DNA from: Apostichopus japonicus
Lineage: Eukaryota; Echinodermata; Holothuroidea; Aspidochirotida; Stichopodidae
Assembly (NCBI RefSeq): GCF_037975245.1
Contig: NC_092567.1
Coordinates: forward strand, 25,102,876-25,166,875
DNA: 64,000 nt
Reading direction: 5' to 3'
Position 1 is the first letter of the stretch; each line of letters opens with the position of its first letter. Position numbers and translations under genes: made by a program. Of this stretch, positions 37,501 to 49,787 are shown one piece after another. A model generated the notes under the pieces. The model was not told where the DNA came from and did not search any database. It saw nothing but the letters and a program-made list of their open reading frames with translations.

Positions 37501-40500
37501 AATATTGTACCATTGAACAGCCTGGATTGCTAAACATTCTGTACCAATAAATATTGTACCATCCAACAGCCTGGATTGCTAGAACACTTATGTACCAGTA
37601 AATATTAAATCAAACAAGAAGCCAATTTTATTTCAACAATACAGGAGACTAGGTTCCATTACAAACAATAAAAACTAATGATTATTTCATCAATAATTTG
37701 CCTTCTTACACCTGTGTATATTTGGCACTGAATTTGTGCGAAAAATATTACATAAAAGCTTGGGACTGTAATTCAAGCCTGCTCTGTTGTTTCTACACAG
37801 TTCATAAAATTAGTCACAATTTTGTAAAATAAAACCAAACAAAATGGGTTTCTGTTTGCAATGATTTCAACATTCTGCCACCTGGCCCTACCTCTTAAAA
37901 GATTTACAAAATGTACTTACTTGTCTGGTTCAGCTCTGACAAGGGCAAGAGTCTCTTCTAATTCTCCAATCTAGAATCAAAATTAAGATCAAAATTAAAC
38001 ACTTAATTTGCACTGTAGTAGTCATGTTTGTTTCTTCAAGTACATACAAATACAAATGTGACCTAATTCTTTCATGTACTGCTAACAGATTATTTAAGCA
38101 GTTTTTATTTCTTTCTGACTAAAATATTGAATATGTAGCTTAGTAAAATATTGGCATTGCGAGGTTGTTCTATGTTTAGACCTTGTTGTAGGGCAAAAAC
38201 TCATATCCACCCCATCCAAAACAACAACCTGATTTAATGCCATGTATTCCATCTGCCAGTTATTATCGATTGTGAATATTTTTCAAAGCAGAGCGAATCA
38301 TAGATTATACATGAAGAACCAAAAATGTCTTAAGGTAATCAGCGAGTTATTGCTGAAGTTAAAACAATCAGCCGCCAAATCATGTTTTTATTTTGTAGTG
38401 GTCTTTATGCTGAATGAAAAGAATATAAAGACTGTTTTAATACATCTGATACATGGGATAGATACCAACATTGGTTACTTCCAACTGAGCCTACTGACCT
38501 ATGACCTCAGTCCACCCCAACCCCTCCTAGATTTGACAAAAAGAACATTAACTTGCAAGTAATTAATGTTTCTGTTATATTCTAAAACTTTGTCACCCAC
38601 TTTTTCCATTAATACAGCAGTATAATTTTCTATTTGAGAATGAAACTGCAGTATTACCTGATCATCTAACCTGTCCTTCTCTGTGCGTTCCAGAGCCAGC
38701 AGGGTCTGCAGCTCCCTCAACATCAATGCGTGGTTAACGTGCTCTTGTTCACGTTCTTGTTGTTGACTGCGTAATCTATTCCTCGCCTAACAATTAATCA
38801 AGAAACTTAATTGTTTTTCAAGATATTGTGTAATAATATAGAATATAATTGTTGTCTCTGCTAACATCCTTACAACACCTTAGAGCCCTGGTATAAGAAA
38901 TGAATTAATTATATGTGCCTTATACTCATGTATGTAAATACTAGTCTAATCAACAGCTCACAATAAAAAGCAATTTCAGACACTGCAAAAGTGTCATACT
39001 CTGCAATTTCAACAGCTCCAAAAATAGAAGATGAATAAATACATAGCAGACTGCAATCTACAAAAGCTAGAAAGCTTTATGAATATGCAAATGTATGTAG
39101 ATTTTTAAGGCACCTTTGTATTTGCATGATTCAGTATTAACAAGCTTTCTGTAATAACTAGCTGTTTGTAATAAAACAAGCTTTACAAAATCACAAAAGT
39201 AACTAAAGAAAATGTGAACACTATATTAACCTCAGAACAATATGTTAGACAATGTCAAGGCTTTACAAGGAAATAAGAACACTCTTGAATTTGATTCTAT
39301 GACTTACATCTGTCAGCTGGCTTTCCATGTTTTTAACCATCTCCTCTAAGTTGCTTTTCTCCTCTGTAAACCTCTGCATTATCTCCTCTGTCTCTTGCTG
39401 TTGAAGAAGATAAAGAGAAAGATGATGGAATGGCAACTGATACATGCAGGCTGTAATGTTTTCTATATAGTTTGTCCATTCATCAGGGATGAGCCTGGGG
39501 TATAAAAAAAAACTTTGCAAAAATTGCGGTATAGGCTCCAGTTTGCATATGCTACAGTGTGTTAGGATAATAGTTTTTGTCCCCCTGCAGGATGGATATC
39601 CGTAGGTAATGAAAAACATGCGAATGACAGATCAAATGATACAATGCTGTTGTTAGAAATTCATGGAAATTGAGAGGTGTAAATACCAAAGGTAGAAAAG
39701 AAATCGCGGATATTCTGTCATCAGTGCATTTTACATATTGATCATAGAGTATCTATTAATAGGAATAAAAGCAGACTAGGTCTGGAGTTGGGTAGAGCAT
39801 ACACATATTTATTCTTAGGTTTACTTATTCTTGCAGTTTTTGTATAAGCTGGAAGTTGTTTAAATTATCAATTGGCCTCTGGTCTGTATCTTTCACCTTT
39901 ACACTAAACATCACTTTAACTTCACTTTTCCTCCAAACAATATTTTAGACAATTTCAAACATTTTAAGGCTTACTTGAAAACAAATCCATTTGTATTTAA
40001 CTCTATAACCTAAATCTGTGATCTCTTTTGTACAGCACCTTTGTGATGAATACAATTAGTTGATCCTCAAGTATTGAAAAATATATCTGAATCACATAGT
40101 AAAATGTAAAACAAAAACTGGGAAGATTGCTAAACAAATGCAAAAAGGGGCAGATTGCTATCAAACAAATGCACACATAATTTTGAGTATTTTATGCGAA
40201 ACAAAATTCATAAACCTGAAACCGCTACACATAATGTGAGCAGGAAATTATTCCTTATATACTGTAGGCTATTCCTCATTGGCCAGTTGGGGACAGTTTT
40301 CCAAAATATGCTAATAATCCTCTATACTGTCTCCTCAAATCTGCTTCAACGCACTTTTACTGACAGAATGAACTGTTCAAATGTCAATATGAAATGTTTG
40401 AAATGTGACATGGAAATACCTAACAGAAACCATTGTCCCAATCCTTACCCGAATTTTCTTCTTATCCGCTTGGAAACTAGCCTCCATCTTGGATTTTTCA

Positions 40501-42969
40501 GCTGTCAAGGTAGCCATAGATGAGGAAAGAGTAGCGATTTGTTGCTTCATCTCATTATCTCTCTCTGCATTGTCATCTTCTTCTTGCTCCTAAGATATAA
40601 ATAAATAAAAAATAAAAGAAACAAAACCTCACATGTTATATAACAAATGTACTGTTAACATTCCCAAGACTATTGCATTAAATGTCTACGGACACCTATG
40701 AATGACATTGCCCTAATCACTCTCATAGTCTGTCATAGCAACCATGAAAATAGCTGCATCTCCCATCAATATCCATCAAAGATTGACCATTTTACAAGTC
40801 TTTCTTAATTCTAGTTTTATTGATGAGTAAACATTAGCTAATAAGGAACACTGATGATGTAAAGGGAGTGACTGCCTAATTTTCTATCATGTTATTCACT
40901 TTGTTTTTACAACCTTTGTTTCGAGGACACTGAACACAGGCCGGCATTTGGAAATATTTATTGTCTCCTTTGAAAAGGGAAACATCACATGATTCAAATG
41001 GTATATGTGAGCTTGTACTTAAGGATTAACTTATTAAGGCCTAAAATAAGAAATTTGGATGAGCACAACTCTCCACATCATAGTTTGCACATATTTAATG
41101 AGTTTCCCAGATTTATGAAAACTTTCAAATGTGTATGATGTCTTGGAAATGAAATGAGCTCTACGAAAATTTTAGCAGACTTTGAATAAGAATATCACAC
41201 ACAACAAATGTACTGAATATGGGGCAAATTGGGGTAGGTGTCCGTAATACTTTAAGGAAGTATGAATAGTATTTTAAAAATATTTGTTGTTTTCTTGCTT
41301 TTGCTTGTTTAAGTATCATTTTTCACAAAATTGTAAACAAGATTGCCAACTTTTGTTTTGAATGGAAACGAAATCTCTACATTTAAAAAAAAATTCTTTC
41401 ACTTTTTCATGTCAATACTTAGATTAACTATGTCCTTGAGACAATGCTTTTCCTTATAAGCATTTCATTTAAGTGAAGAAACCTTGGCCTACAGTAGTTT
41501 GATCAATTGTAATCATTTCTTTTGCAATTGTTGGAACTTTGGTGAAACTGCCAGTAAATTGTGGCAATTTAAAATCATAAACTCTTACCTGTCCATCTTC
41601 TGCGCCTTCTTGTTCCTTTGCAAAGTCCTCCCTGGAAGCAGACTTTGAAATACTTTTCTCTGGGTTGGACTGAGATGCAGTACTCAAGACTTTAAAGCTA
41701 GCCTCTAGAGCCTCTTTCTCTTTCACTAGAGACTTGTAAGCATGCACAATATCTAAAAGAAATCAATCATAGATAAACATCACGGAAAGAAGTAGCTGAC
41801 AGTGAAATGGCTTTGATGATCATAACCCAAGATGTGAATCTACACTGAAGTACGTACACCAGTACAATAGTAAATAGACCTAACGCTTTTACTTTACTTC
41901 CTAAGCAGTAGTTGTTGCACACAGAGATTGATCAGTATCGGTTAACTTTGCATATGTCTTGCATAGAGTATGCCACTAAAATCAATTTATCACACCTGTC
42001 ATCTTCTGTTATGATATATGGATAAGATTTAGATTTTGATCTATGACCAATCTCATGCGAATTAACTATGTAAAATGGTTCGCTATCTGCACATGCATTA
42101 TGTACGGGAAGTTTTCATGAGCGGAGATTGTCACAAACTTCTTGAAGCATTTATAAATATACAGCATTGAACATAACTTAAAATCTAAAATAACATTATA
42201 TTACAAGGAACAGTTTCATCTTTTGAAGTACGTAATGTGTTTTATAGGCATTCATAAATATGTTGGGTTATGATATATGGATTAGATGAATACTAGTGAA
42301 AGAACAGTGCTGAGATATCTAGAATGAAACACCTCAAGCATTACAGATGTATTTAGTAAATAAGACAAGGAAGCTCTTGGACATCACACATTCAAACATG
42401 ATCTCTGAAAAGGCCATTGAATATGTAAATGTAATTTAAATTTAATAATGTAAAATTCTTAAAAAAGTCACATTGATATGAAGAATGTTTTATAAGCCAC
42501 CTGTAGATGACCTAATAAAAACTCATGAAAACATTTATTCGAAGGCTAATAAAGGTTTCAAGAAATATTCATGTGTAATATAACAAGACAAATTACATTT
42601 ACATACTGTAACAGTAAAACACTGGTAGAACAAGTGCCTTGCAAGCAACCCCAACAATTTGCTGACTGTTACTTAACAGAAGCCGGACTAACGTACAGTT
42701 GCAAAAGTATTATTCAGCTTCCTTCAACAAAGAACGTACAATTAATATGTACACTGCGGTTTTCTTCTTATAATTTGAAATAATTCTGTTACCTATTCAA
42801 CCGCAAGTGTAACATACTGTATCTGTTGTTGGTCTACGTTGCTCCTACTGTATTTGTTATGGGATCATGTAAAGTTATACGAACCTCTTAATCGTACTTC
42901 ATATCTGGTAATCTGCTCTTTCTGATTCTCAATCGTCTCCAATAATTCCTTGGTTTGACTCCGATGCAT
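28522..42969 (-). CDS. GCC1: GRIP and coiled-coil domain protein 1, golgin (17 exons, 720 aa)
   Basis: A golgin that binds Arl1 on the trans-Golgi through its GRIP domain. Exons in order: 42969-42885, 41752-41589, 40589-40449, 39397-39308, 38786-38658, 37970-37921, 37283-37142, 36400-36219, 35417-35230, 33771-33629, 32323-32207, 32057-31977, 30918-30788, 30112-29977, 29587-29385, 29157-29028, 28572-28522; all phases agree, 720 aa (human about 775). The N-terminus has KELLETIENQKEQITRYEVR and AYKSLVKEKEALEAS. Long coiled coils follow, including ALMLRELQTLLALERTEK, VRQQDQLAIQKLKERITQLD, DEFERYKLRAQTVIRNRN and HYAEEQARREVQLT. The C-terminal GRIP domain reads REGTNLEYLKNVVLNYLL ... AISTILHFSPRE and ends SAWWSGM, like human SASWWPSGKR. 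Introns carry a LINE fragment, a SINE and several minisatellites. Splice-donor duplications flank exons 8 and 13. Confidence 0.97.
30415..30788 (-). repeat. 189-bp tandem duplication covering the GCC1 exon 13 splice donor
   Basis: Two copies (30415-30602 and 30604-30788) share GAGTACAAATACAGGCAACT at the left and CTGTATCACATACC at the right. In transcript sense each begins at a 5' splice site GTATGTGATACAG. The right copy is the real donor (TGG|GTATGT); the left is a decoy (CAG|GTATGT). Confidence 0.85.
32362..32560 (-). mobile_element. tRNA-derived SINE, copy B (GCC1 intron 11... antisense to plus)
   Basis: The reverse complement aligns along its length with the SINE at 59767-60000. Shared blocks are AAGGTCCC, GAGTCACT, the tail TTCATAATCATGGA, GAATCTAAGAGACTG, GCCAATGATGGCTTCT and the end GGATCTAAAATAC. 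The tRNA-like head is incomplete: the B-box region is present but mutated (GTTTGAGTC). It sits between GCC1 exons 10 and 11, in the same orientation as GCC1. Confidence 0.8.
32642..32885. repeat. Minisatellite, ~85-bp unit, 3 copies (GCC1 intron 10)
   Basis: Three units share CCAAGGTAAACC / CCAAGGTCAACC, CAAATATCAACACTTTTATT and GGGAGATTGC. The open frames over it on both strands arise from the repeat. Confidence 0.8.
32990..33070 (+). repeat. G-rich tract with G-quadruplex potential (GCC1 intron 10)
   Basis: Almost pure G/A with more than ten runs of three to five G, such as GGGGGAGGAGGGAAGGGGGA. It is on the template strand of GCC1. Confidence 0.7.
33156..33628 (-). mobile_element. LINE 3' fragment (RT C-terminal region), abutting a GCC1 exon
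   Basis: The minus-strand frame from 33628 to 33269 encodes about 119 residues typical of the region after the reverse transcriptase in L2/CR1-like LINEs: HWLRIADRINYKILVLVFKA, NGLAPSYLQELL, a GERCFARSAPQRWNSL-type block and FQKELKTFLF before the stop. A 3' UTR with TGTAAAGTGC / AGCGCTG motifs (seen on plus) and an (ATT)n tail at about 33161-33176 follow. It begins immediately after the donor of GCC1 exon 10, in the same orientation and frame. Confidence 0.85.
35760..36235 (-). repeat. Tandem repeat containing copies of the GCC1 exon 8 end and donor
   Basis: About 2.5 copies of a roughly 171-bp unit built of two half-units. In transcript sense the true exon 8 end is GCTTGCAATACA|GTAAGT. Copies near 36044 and 35871 have GCAATGCA|GTAAGT followed by the same intron sequence GATGGTGCAAGGATGGTG. 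Half-units near 35975 and 36145 add a GGTGAGTATAC donor-like site. Confidence 0.85.
37435..37605. repeat. Short tandem repeat, ~60-bp unit, ~3 copies (GCC1 intron 6)
   Basis: Units share GGATTGCTAAAACACTT, TGTACCAGTAAATATTGTAC and CATTGAACAGCC with small changes. Confidence 0.7.
42095..42235 (+). repeat. Dispersed repeat, copy 1
   Basis: GTACGGGAAGTTTTCATGAG, then CGGAGAT, GAACATAACTTAA and CATTATATTACA-type blocks match 46077-46180 in the same orientation with scattered differences. Nature unknown. It lies in GCC1 intron 1. Confidence 0.65.
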
Positions 42970-44660
42970 GTTGACCGCCGTAAATGACCAACAGAGAAAA
43001 AACCTTATCTGATGGTTTGACTTTAAGTCATCTTATTTCACCATCTGGTAATAACAAAACAAATTCAAACTTAAAATTTCAAGATATTAATGATAAACAT
43101 AGGTTGGATAAAATCATGCCCCACACCAAGTTTTAGTTAGTATAGCTCTGGAGGTTCAGCCTATGATTTCCTCATTCATTGCAGAACAATTAAGTGTAAA
43201 ATGTAATGATGTGTTTGTTGTCCAAAACCGGCTCTGGAATAAAAATGTACAGAGTGCAAGACACATTAAAAGTCAAATCAATTGCTTAATGAATTCTTGC
43301 TACTTTTCATATTCATATGAAATGGGTTAAGTGCGCCGTTTTCTACCTAGGCCCCTAGACCTAACTAACGATAGGGGGTAAGTATGCTAGTGATGTTTGT
43401 TTGGATAGGCCAATATGGCGACGAATGACGACTCAATGAGTAACTGAACTAGCCTAGGCTAACTTGGCTAAGTTCAAGTTTAGCCTAGGCTCGTTTGCTT
43501 ACGATGCTGACTAAATAACGATTGGACTAGCCTTAGTATTATACCTACTAGAGTTTCTTGAAGGCATGTTCTAACAGCACTTGTTCGTTAATTAAGACCC
43601 ATATTTTTGTAGATCCATTGGTGAACTGTTTGGTCAAAGTATTTTTGCTCAGTTTTATCTGCGATGAGGACTATGATAATTTGTCGTCGTGTAACTCATC
43701 TGTAATGTTTGCATGAACAAGAGCAAAGGTCAAATATTGGGTGCATTGTTGTAAACAGACTACACACCGTTCAAAAAAGACGATGAATGAAGGGGCATAT
43801 GTGAAGTACTCATTACACCTGTCTAAATTATATGGTTTTTGTTCTGTATTTGCAGAAGAGATTACTAATTTATGCACTTGAAAACCGTGTGATCTTGAAA
43901 GGGGGAGAAATGAGGTCAGTATTGTAGCTTACATTATTGGCCTTTACTAAAATATAAAAGATTCGGTTATAGTGAGAATGGAACTGAATGGTGGGAGGGG
44001 GATGGTGGCTGGAGAGGGTCTGCCTGTTTAGAGTATATCACGCACACGCCATATCACTTACTTGTGCTCATGTTTTGTATATAGGTAATTGGTAGTAAAT
44101 GGCATCTCTTGGAGGGAGTCTGGAGATTCGACCAAGGCCTCCCCCCCCACATCTCCACCCACCCCTCTCTCTCACACCTAAAAGGAGGGTCTGGTGGCTG
44201 AAGTTGACTGCCTAGCAAAATTGCTGTGTTTTCCCCCTGATAATTAGACAAAAACCAGATCCTCGTGGCATTTTGTAGAGCGAAGTAATAACATTTGTGA
44301 TATTTTGTAAATGATGCATCTGGGATGATCTGGCAATTGCAGAATGGAGGATGTCATCAGAGCACTTCAGTGAAAATGTCTTTTTCCTTTATTTTTTTTC
44401 ATAAGTTGTTCACCAAGGAGGAGAATGTTTCTTCGAAACGATAAAATGTGATGAAATAGTCTTAGTACAGAGATGAGCTCTGACAGCTAAGCAACAATCT
44501 AAATTTATCAGGTTTCAATCATAAATCGACAAAAATATTACAATAGCCTAAGTCAAGCTTAGTGAAAAGCATTTTGCACAGTTGGCAACGCAGTCTTCCA
44601 ACTGTGATCCAACTTCCAGGAGTAGTTGAGATTAGCCAGTCATACTATGTTACAATCAAG
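42970..44660. other. GCC1 upstream region
   Basis: It should hold the GCC1 5' UTR and promoter. A CAATATGGCGAC motif at 43411-43422 resembles a YY1 site (AANATGGCG), and the palindrome AGCCTAGGCT occurs near 43454 and 43483. No open reading frame of interest. Confidence 0.35.
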
Positions 44661-45325
44661 GGGACAAACTAAAACGAATGACCGAATGACAATTGACTTT
44701 GTACAGGGTTAAATATCATTCGCGAATGACAACGAATGACAGCGAATGACAACGAATGACAACGAAGGACAGTGGTGAGAAGAGATAGAATGAATGGGTG
44801 GAGTAAATGCGGTTATTGGTTTTCTGCACAAAAATGATTTGAGGAAAATCGCATGTTACGTGGTTGCAGGGTTTTGGTGTAATTTACGGATAGAAACCAC
44901 AGGGAAATTTTTTTTTGTGAGAATGCGCTTGGGTGCTGTGCTTTTGACGTTTACCTCTGTAGATTTATATAGAAAGATAACTGAAGCCGTTTCAAGATGA
45001 TAGTATTGTTAGTTTCTAACAATTAATATCGGAAAAATGACGTTAAATTTACTTTTTAAAATCAGACTTACAATTTCGCTTACTATAAGGTGCGTTTGTA
45101 GGCTTGTCCGTACTTTACTAGATCTGTAAGCCACGCACTTCGCGTCCACTCGGTTTGCGTGACTTTAATATACCCACGAAGTCTGAACTGTGATATCCGG
45201 TTGAAGCAAATGTCTGTGCTGTCATTACTGTCATTCGTTTTAGTCAACGCATTTCAAGTTTTAGTGTGTACAACATATTGTCATTCGTTATGTGTAACGT
45301 AATTGTCATTCGTTTTAGTAACACC
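44661..45325. mobile_element. MITE family A, copy 1 (665 bp)
   Basis: The left end is GGGACAAACTAAAACGAATG and the right end is the inverse of GGGTGTTACTAAAACGAATG. Several sub-terminal copies of ACGAATGACA lie inside the left end. CAATCAAG flanks it at 44653-44660 and 45326-45333 (8 bp; 9 bp with one mismatch). It is a full-length paralogue of 53073-53731. No coding capacity. Confidence 0.9.
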
Positions 45326-46076
45326 CCAATCAAGCAACCATATCTTGACTGTATAATGGGCAAGATATTGTGATGGGGTTGTCGACTATAGCATTGAAGA
45401 TATTTTCCTCTTCAACGTAAATTTTACATCGTTAATTGTTATAATCAGAAAATCTTGTTAATGCCTATATTATATAGGATAGTATATTTGCCTTCTGAGT
45501 CTGATCTGGCTGCTTATAGGCATGCTGTATTGGCCACAAATATGCTAGATATTCAAATATGGTCATCTTTCTTATTCTGTTTTTATTACAACTTTGAAGG
45601 AAATTTTCCTCACTGGGATATTCAGTCATCTTGTGTGTTCCTTAAAAATGTCTGAGAACAATGTGGAGCACAAAGACCCCCTTGAAAGTACTTTTTGAAA
45701 ACTTACAGCAATTACAGCGTGCTACTATTTTGGTGCCTATATACTGACTACCTTTAACAGTGTGGTCCCGACGATTGTTTGATTGCATGGGGCTAATGGA
45801 TGGGCGTATAGCCTATATGCCGAGGAACTAGGGCCACGTGGTTTCGATGATAATCGTAACCTATGTAACCATGCAGGCGCATGAGTGTGTGTATGTGTGT
45901 GTGACGCCTTGCTTGTAAACACAATATCTAGAGAAGGGAAGCTTGGACCAATCCCATATTCGTGTGTAGGAGTACCACATTGAGTAGAAGAAGCCTATTG
46001 TTTTAAGAGGAGGTCAAAGGTCGTTGGGGGTCACTAGCTCGGTGTCAATTTATGATTTTTTTTTATGAAATTTATG

Positions 46077-46180
46077 TACGGGAAGTTTTCATGAGCGGAG
46101 ATAAACTTCACGGAGCATTTACATACAGCGTTAAACATAACTTAACATCTAACATAACAATATATTACAGGGAACGGTTT
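46077..46180 (+). repeat. Dispersed repeat, copy 2
   Basis: The partner of 42095-42235. It shares GTACGGGAAGTTTTCATGAG, GCATTTA, AAACATAACTTAACATCTAA and ATATATTACAGGGAACGGTT. Confidence 0.65.
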
Positions 46181-46386
46181 CAGCTTCAATATCGATATTA
46201 CCACGGCTTGTTTATGTGCAGGCAACCCCGACACAGTAGAGTCAGGGAGTTGTTCCATAACAACTCCCTGGTAGAGCATAGTAGGCTACGGTAACCTACT
46301 AGCGGCACACGTGTAAACTACTAACAATTAACATTGTACATCCCCATCTGAAGTTTAGATATAAGAGTATTAAATTGCTATAGCCT

Positions 46387-47001
46387 CAAGGGCGGCGGAA
46401 ACACTTTTAATCTGGGGGGGCACCGACATCAAAGGGCACTTTGCAGAAATTCGATTGGACTGATGCAGCCTTATATTTAGTACCCTTTATTACTCTCATT
46501 GTATTATCTTATTTGCGCCCCCCCCCCCCCGCAAGGAAAATATGCATACTATAGCACTGCAATGTGCAAATTGGGAAACAAGAAACAATTAGTTTTTTTC
46601 TTGAGAAAATTAGGTGAAATCATGCTAGTTGCTAATGTATTAGAGTTTATTTCTCGTTAATATCTTAACAAATTTTTCCCATTCGAAATAGCTTTAATTT
46701 GACCCACAGAAGTTCATTTAAAGTCAGGGGCGTAGCCAGGATTTGCAAAGTTGTATGCACGACTATCTGAGCGGAGCGCCACCATCGGTTGGCGCGGAGC
46801 GTACAAGAAAATTTTTGGTTTTACAAACCCCTCAGATGGCCGGAAACGGCCCTTCTCGAGTGTTCATTCTGGTTCCCTTGCCTCTTGCTAACTTGAGACA
46901 CCTCAATTTTTATGTAGAAAAAGGGCACATTTTTAACCTGAGGAAAAGTGGGGGGGGGGGGGGCACGTGCCCCCTGTGCCCCCCCGGTTCCGCCGCCCTT
47001 G
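46387..47001. mobile_element. hAT-like MITE (615 bp), 8-bp TSD
   Basis: The ends CAAGGGCGGCGGAA and TTCCGCCGCCCTTG are inverted repeats. TATAGCCT at 46379-46386 and 47002-47009 is a perfect 8-bp duplication. Inside, CAGGGGCGTAGCCAGGATT near 46725 looks like the end of another element of this kind, so the copy may be composite. Poly-C and poly-G tracts sit close to both ends. Confidence 0.85.
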
Positions 47002-47694
47002 TATAGCCTAATAAACAAACTGTGACAAGTTGTAAACACTTTCTTCCGAGTTTCGAGATATTCATAACTTAATGACACAAGATCAATTTTGAGTTGAACT
47101 GCAGAAAACAAATCCACAATACATGATAGGCTGTCAGTTTGGTAAAACATTTTCGACGCCAACGCATGGAACTGTCGAGTTGCTTAGGCTTCAATGTGCC
47201 ATACATTGACAACGGTAGGGTAAAATTGACAGGGGTTCGTTAAATAACAAAAGCGAACGAAATAACTCTTTCAACCTTAGATTTTAATTGCGTAAAAGAT
47301 CGCTTTCATTTAGGCAGTGTAATGGAGTAATAACGATATTTTTCGCCTACCAATGAGCAGCTAAAAGACAAGTTAAATAATTGGGAAATGTACGAAGTCG
47401 CGCTAATCGAGTAGCGGTACCGCTTCAAATTAGCAGTGAGGCATTATATAGGCTTAGAGCACACCTAGCTATTGTATAGGAGACCTAATGTAACAGAAGC
47501 CAAGCTATCTTCGTAGGTATTTTCGCAGATGTTTTATTTTTAAATGTTTGAGACACTGCAGTAGGAATACCTGATTATTTATGATTCTGCGACATGTTTT
47601 ACTTTGTTCATCACTTACTTTTGGTGGAAAAAAAGTTTAAATTTCATACTGCATTGAAACATTCCTTTCCCGGATGTGCAATCACGATATGTTA

Positions 47695-48122
47695 AACTGA
47701 CCTGAGTACGACACCCGATTGTTATATCACACTATGTTAAACTGCATGATCATAAGTGCGACAACCTATTGTTATATTACGATATTTTATACCGACTAGA
47801 GAACGATACCGATTGTTATATCACACTATGTTAAACTGCATGATCATAAGTGCGACAACCTATTGTTATATTACGATATTTTATACCGACTAGAGAACGA
47901 CACCGATTGTTATCACAATATGTTAAACTGCATGATCATAAGTGCGACAACCTATTGTTATATTACGATATTTTATACTTACTAGAGAACGACGCCCGAT
48001 TGTTATATCACACTATGTTAAACTGCATGATCATAAGTGCGACAACCTATTGTTATATTACCTATATTTTATACTGACTAGAGAACGACACCCGATTGTT
48101 ATATTACGATATGTTAAACTGA
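47695..48122. repeat. Tandem array, ~105-bp unit of two half-units, ~4 copies
   Basis: Units alternate ATTGTTATATCACACTATGT with GCGACAACCTATTGTTATAT, separated by AAACTGCATGATCATAAG and ACTAGAGAACGACACCGATT. Both half-units share the TTGTTATAT core, so the array probably began as a ~50-bp repeat that diverged and was then re-amplified as a dimer. Confidence 0.85.
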
Positions 48123-48518
48123 CTGTAATCTTGATTCGATTTACTATATACAACTGTTGGATTGCTGCAGTAGGCCTATATGCCCAAATAGTGAAGGCAT
48201 CAGTTCTCGTTCGTCAAGTTATACTTGTTTTAGTTGGTTGCATGCATAAAAGCTTACGGTATATCATAAAAAAAATCATGGATCCAAACTTAATGGTGTG
48301 TTTCGGAACTTAAGGTAAAGACGATATTATTCTCCAGTCATATTCCAGGCTTGGAAATTTATCAAAACTAATTCGTTAAGATAGTTTCATCATGTGTAAT
48401 TCCGAAATCCACTCATGTTAAATATTGTATAAATGGCACATAGCAATCACATTCAACAACTTATCATTTGGGATAAGATTTCATATAGCCTAATGTACTA
48501 ATTTCTGTAGATCTAGGC

Positions 48519-49787
48519 CTAATTAAAGCTACGTGGATCATAGTCAAACAACTGAAAATCAAATTTATAACGCTGGTAAAGTGCCTCAATAGATTCTATG
48601 GGTAGATTGTTATAAAACTGTGTCAAGGCTGTCATAGATGAACTATTAGTTGCATGACCCTGATAGTTGGTCACATGATCCGAAAACCCGTTGCTAAGGA
48701 GAAAGTAAATGGTATCTTGTGGAAGAGTTTCAACTTTTGCAACGAAATCATACTCGATATCACATGGAAAACAGATTTCAAACACTTCCTTCCAATGTCG
48801 ATCATTCGCCTTCGCTTTTCTCTTATAGTTAGAAATATAATCTACGAATTCTCTGAAAGTTAAATCATACTTCGCAGGATTCTTCATCATCTTCTTAGCG
48901 ATTCTCTTCCCTCGGTACATTTCCAAAATGTTCGCACCAATGTTTTTCCGCCAATAGTACTTTTTAGTTACATCAGCATGAGTGGTCTCATAGCTTCCAT
49001 TTGGTTCAAGCTTATTACGGTAGGCCGACAAGATTCTCGTGAAAGGATGACGTACAATCAAAAATTTGGTATAATTTTTCATCACCGTTTCTCTCTCAAT
49101 AGGATCTAAATCCATCAGATGTATGAGGCTCGTCCTCTCTTGTGTATGGATATCCGCATCAGGTTCTTTTCCCCACCGTAATTGGAAGAAAAATCCTTTC
49201 CAAGTGGTGCACGCAGCTTTTGGTACAGGACAGTACATGATACGGTGCTTTCTGTCTACAATAATATGTTTATTTGCATTAGACTTTGCGTCAAGTTGAG
49301 GTATGTCGTTACGAATTCGATTACAGACTTGGCTTATTCTCGTTTTGCGATCGCTGTTCCACTTTTCTGCCATTGAAAAGGCTGCTTGTTCAATCTGAAA
49401 AGAAATAGGAATCAAGAAAGTATTAAATATAGAAAATGAAACGAAAGCTCATTGCAGAAACAGGACTAATAACGATATGTATGTTCTAGGTTGTTCTAGG
49501 TCTTATGGACAGTTCACCGGAAATTGAAAAACCGAAGTATGCCTCCCATGACCCCCCCCCCCCTTATTATATATTAGTTCTGGATTATACCGGAACGTTT
49601 CAACATTTGTGTCTTTAAATGCTCGTGATTGTTTTTTACTTACTTCTTCGATTCGTTCAGCAGACATCGCCATTCCATAACCTGCCATTGATCCGATGGA
49701 CGACCGCGAATAGTAAACCAGAACCAAGGAGATGCAAACACTTGAACATGTCAGGATAAAACAGTTGTTCCTGGTGAAGACGACCAT
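48519..49787 (-). CDS. Golgi carbohydrate sulfotransferase, HNK1ST/CHST8-14 family (2 exons, 339 aa)
   Basis: Exons 49787-49644 and 49394-48519 join in phase after EERIEE-type sequence, giving 339 aa. The layout is that of a type II membrane protein: a short basic N-terminus (MVVFTRNN), one hydrophobic anchor at about residues 9-26 (CFILTCSSVCISLVLVYY), a stem, then a lumenal Sulfotransfer_2 domain. The 5'-phosphosulfate-binding loop is PKAACTTWK (106-114), and the 3'-phosphate-binding motif is RHPFTRILSAYRNK (163-176). The family transfers sulfate from PAPS to hydroxyls of chondroitin, dermatan or HNK-1-type glycans in the Golgi. The subtype and acceptor cannot be told from the sequence. Family members are usually 340-420 aa, so this copy looks complete. 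It is an isolated gene between repeat-rich stretches. Confidence 0.92.

Noticed and set aside
46743-47162. Plus and minus open frames over 46743-47162
   Set aside because: They lie in a MITE and read through its poly-C/G tracts.
47850-48313. Open frames rich in LLYYDILYLL-type repeats
   Set aside because: They follow the 105-bp tandem array in two frames; repeat by-products.
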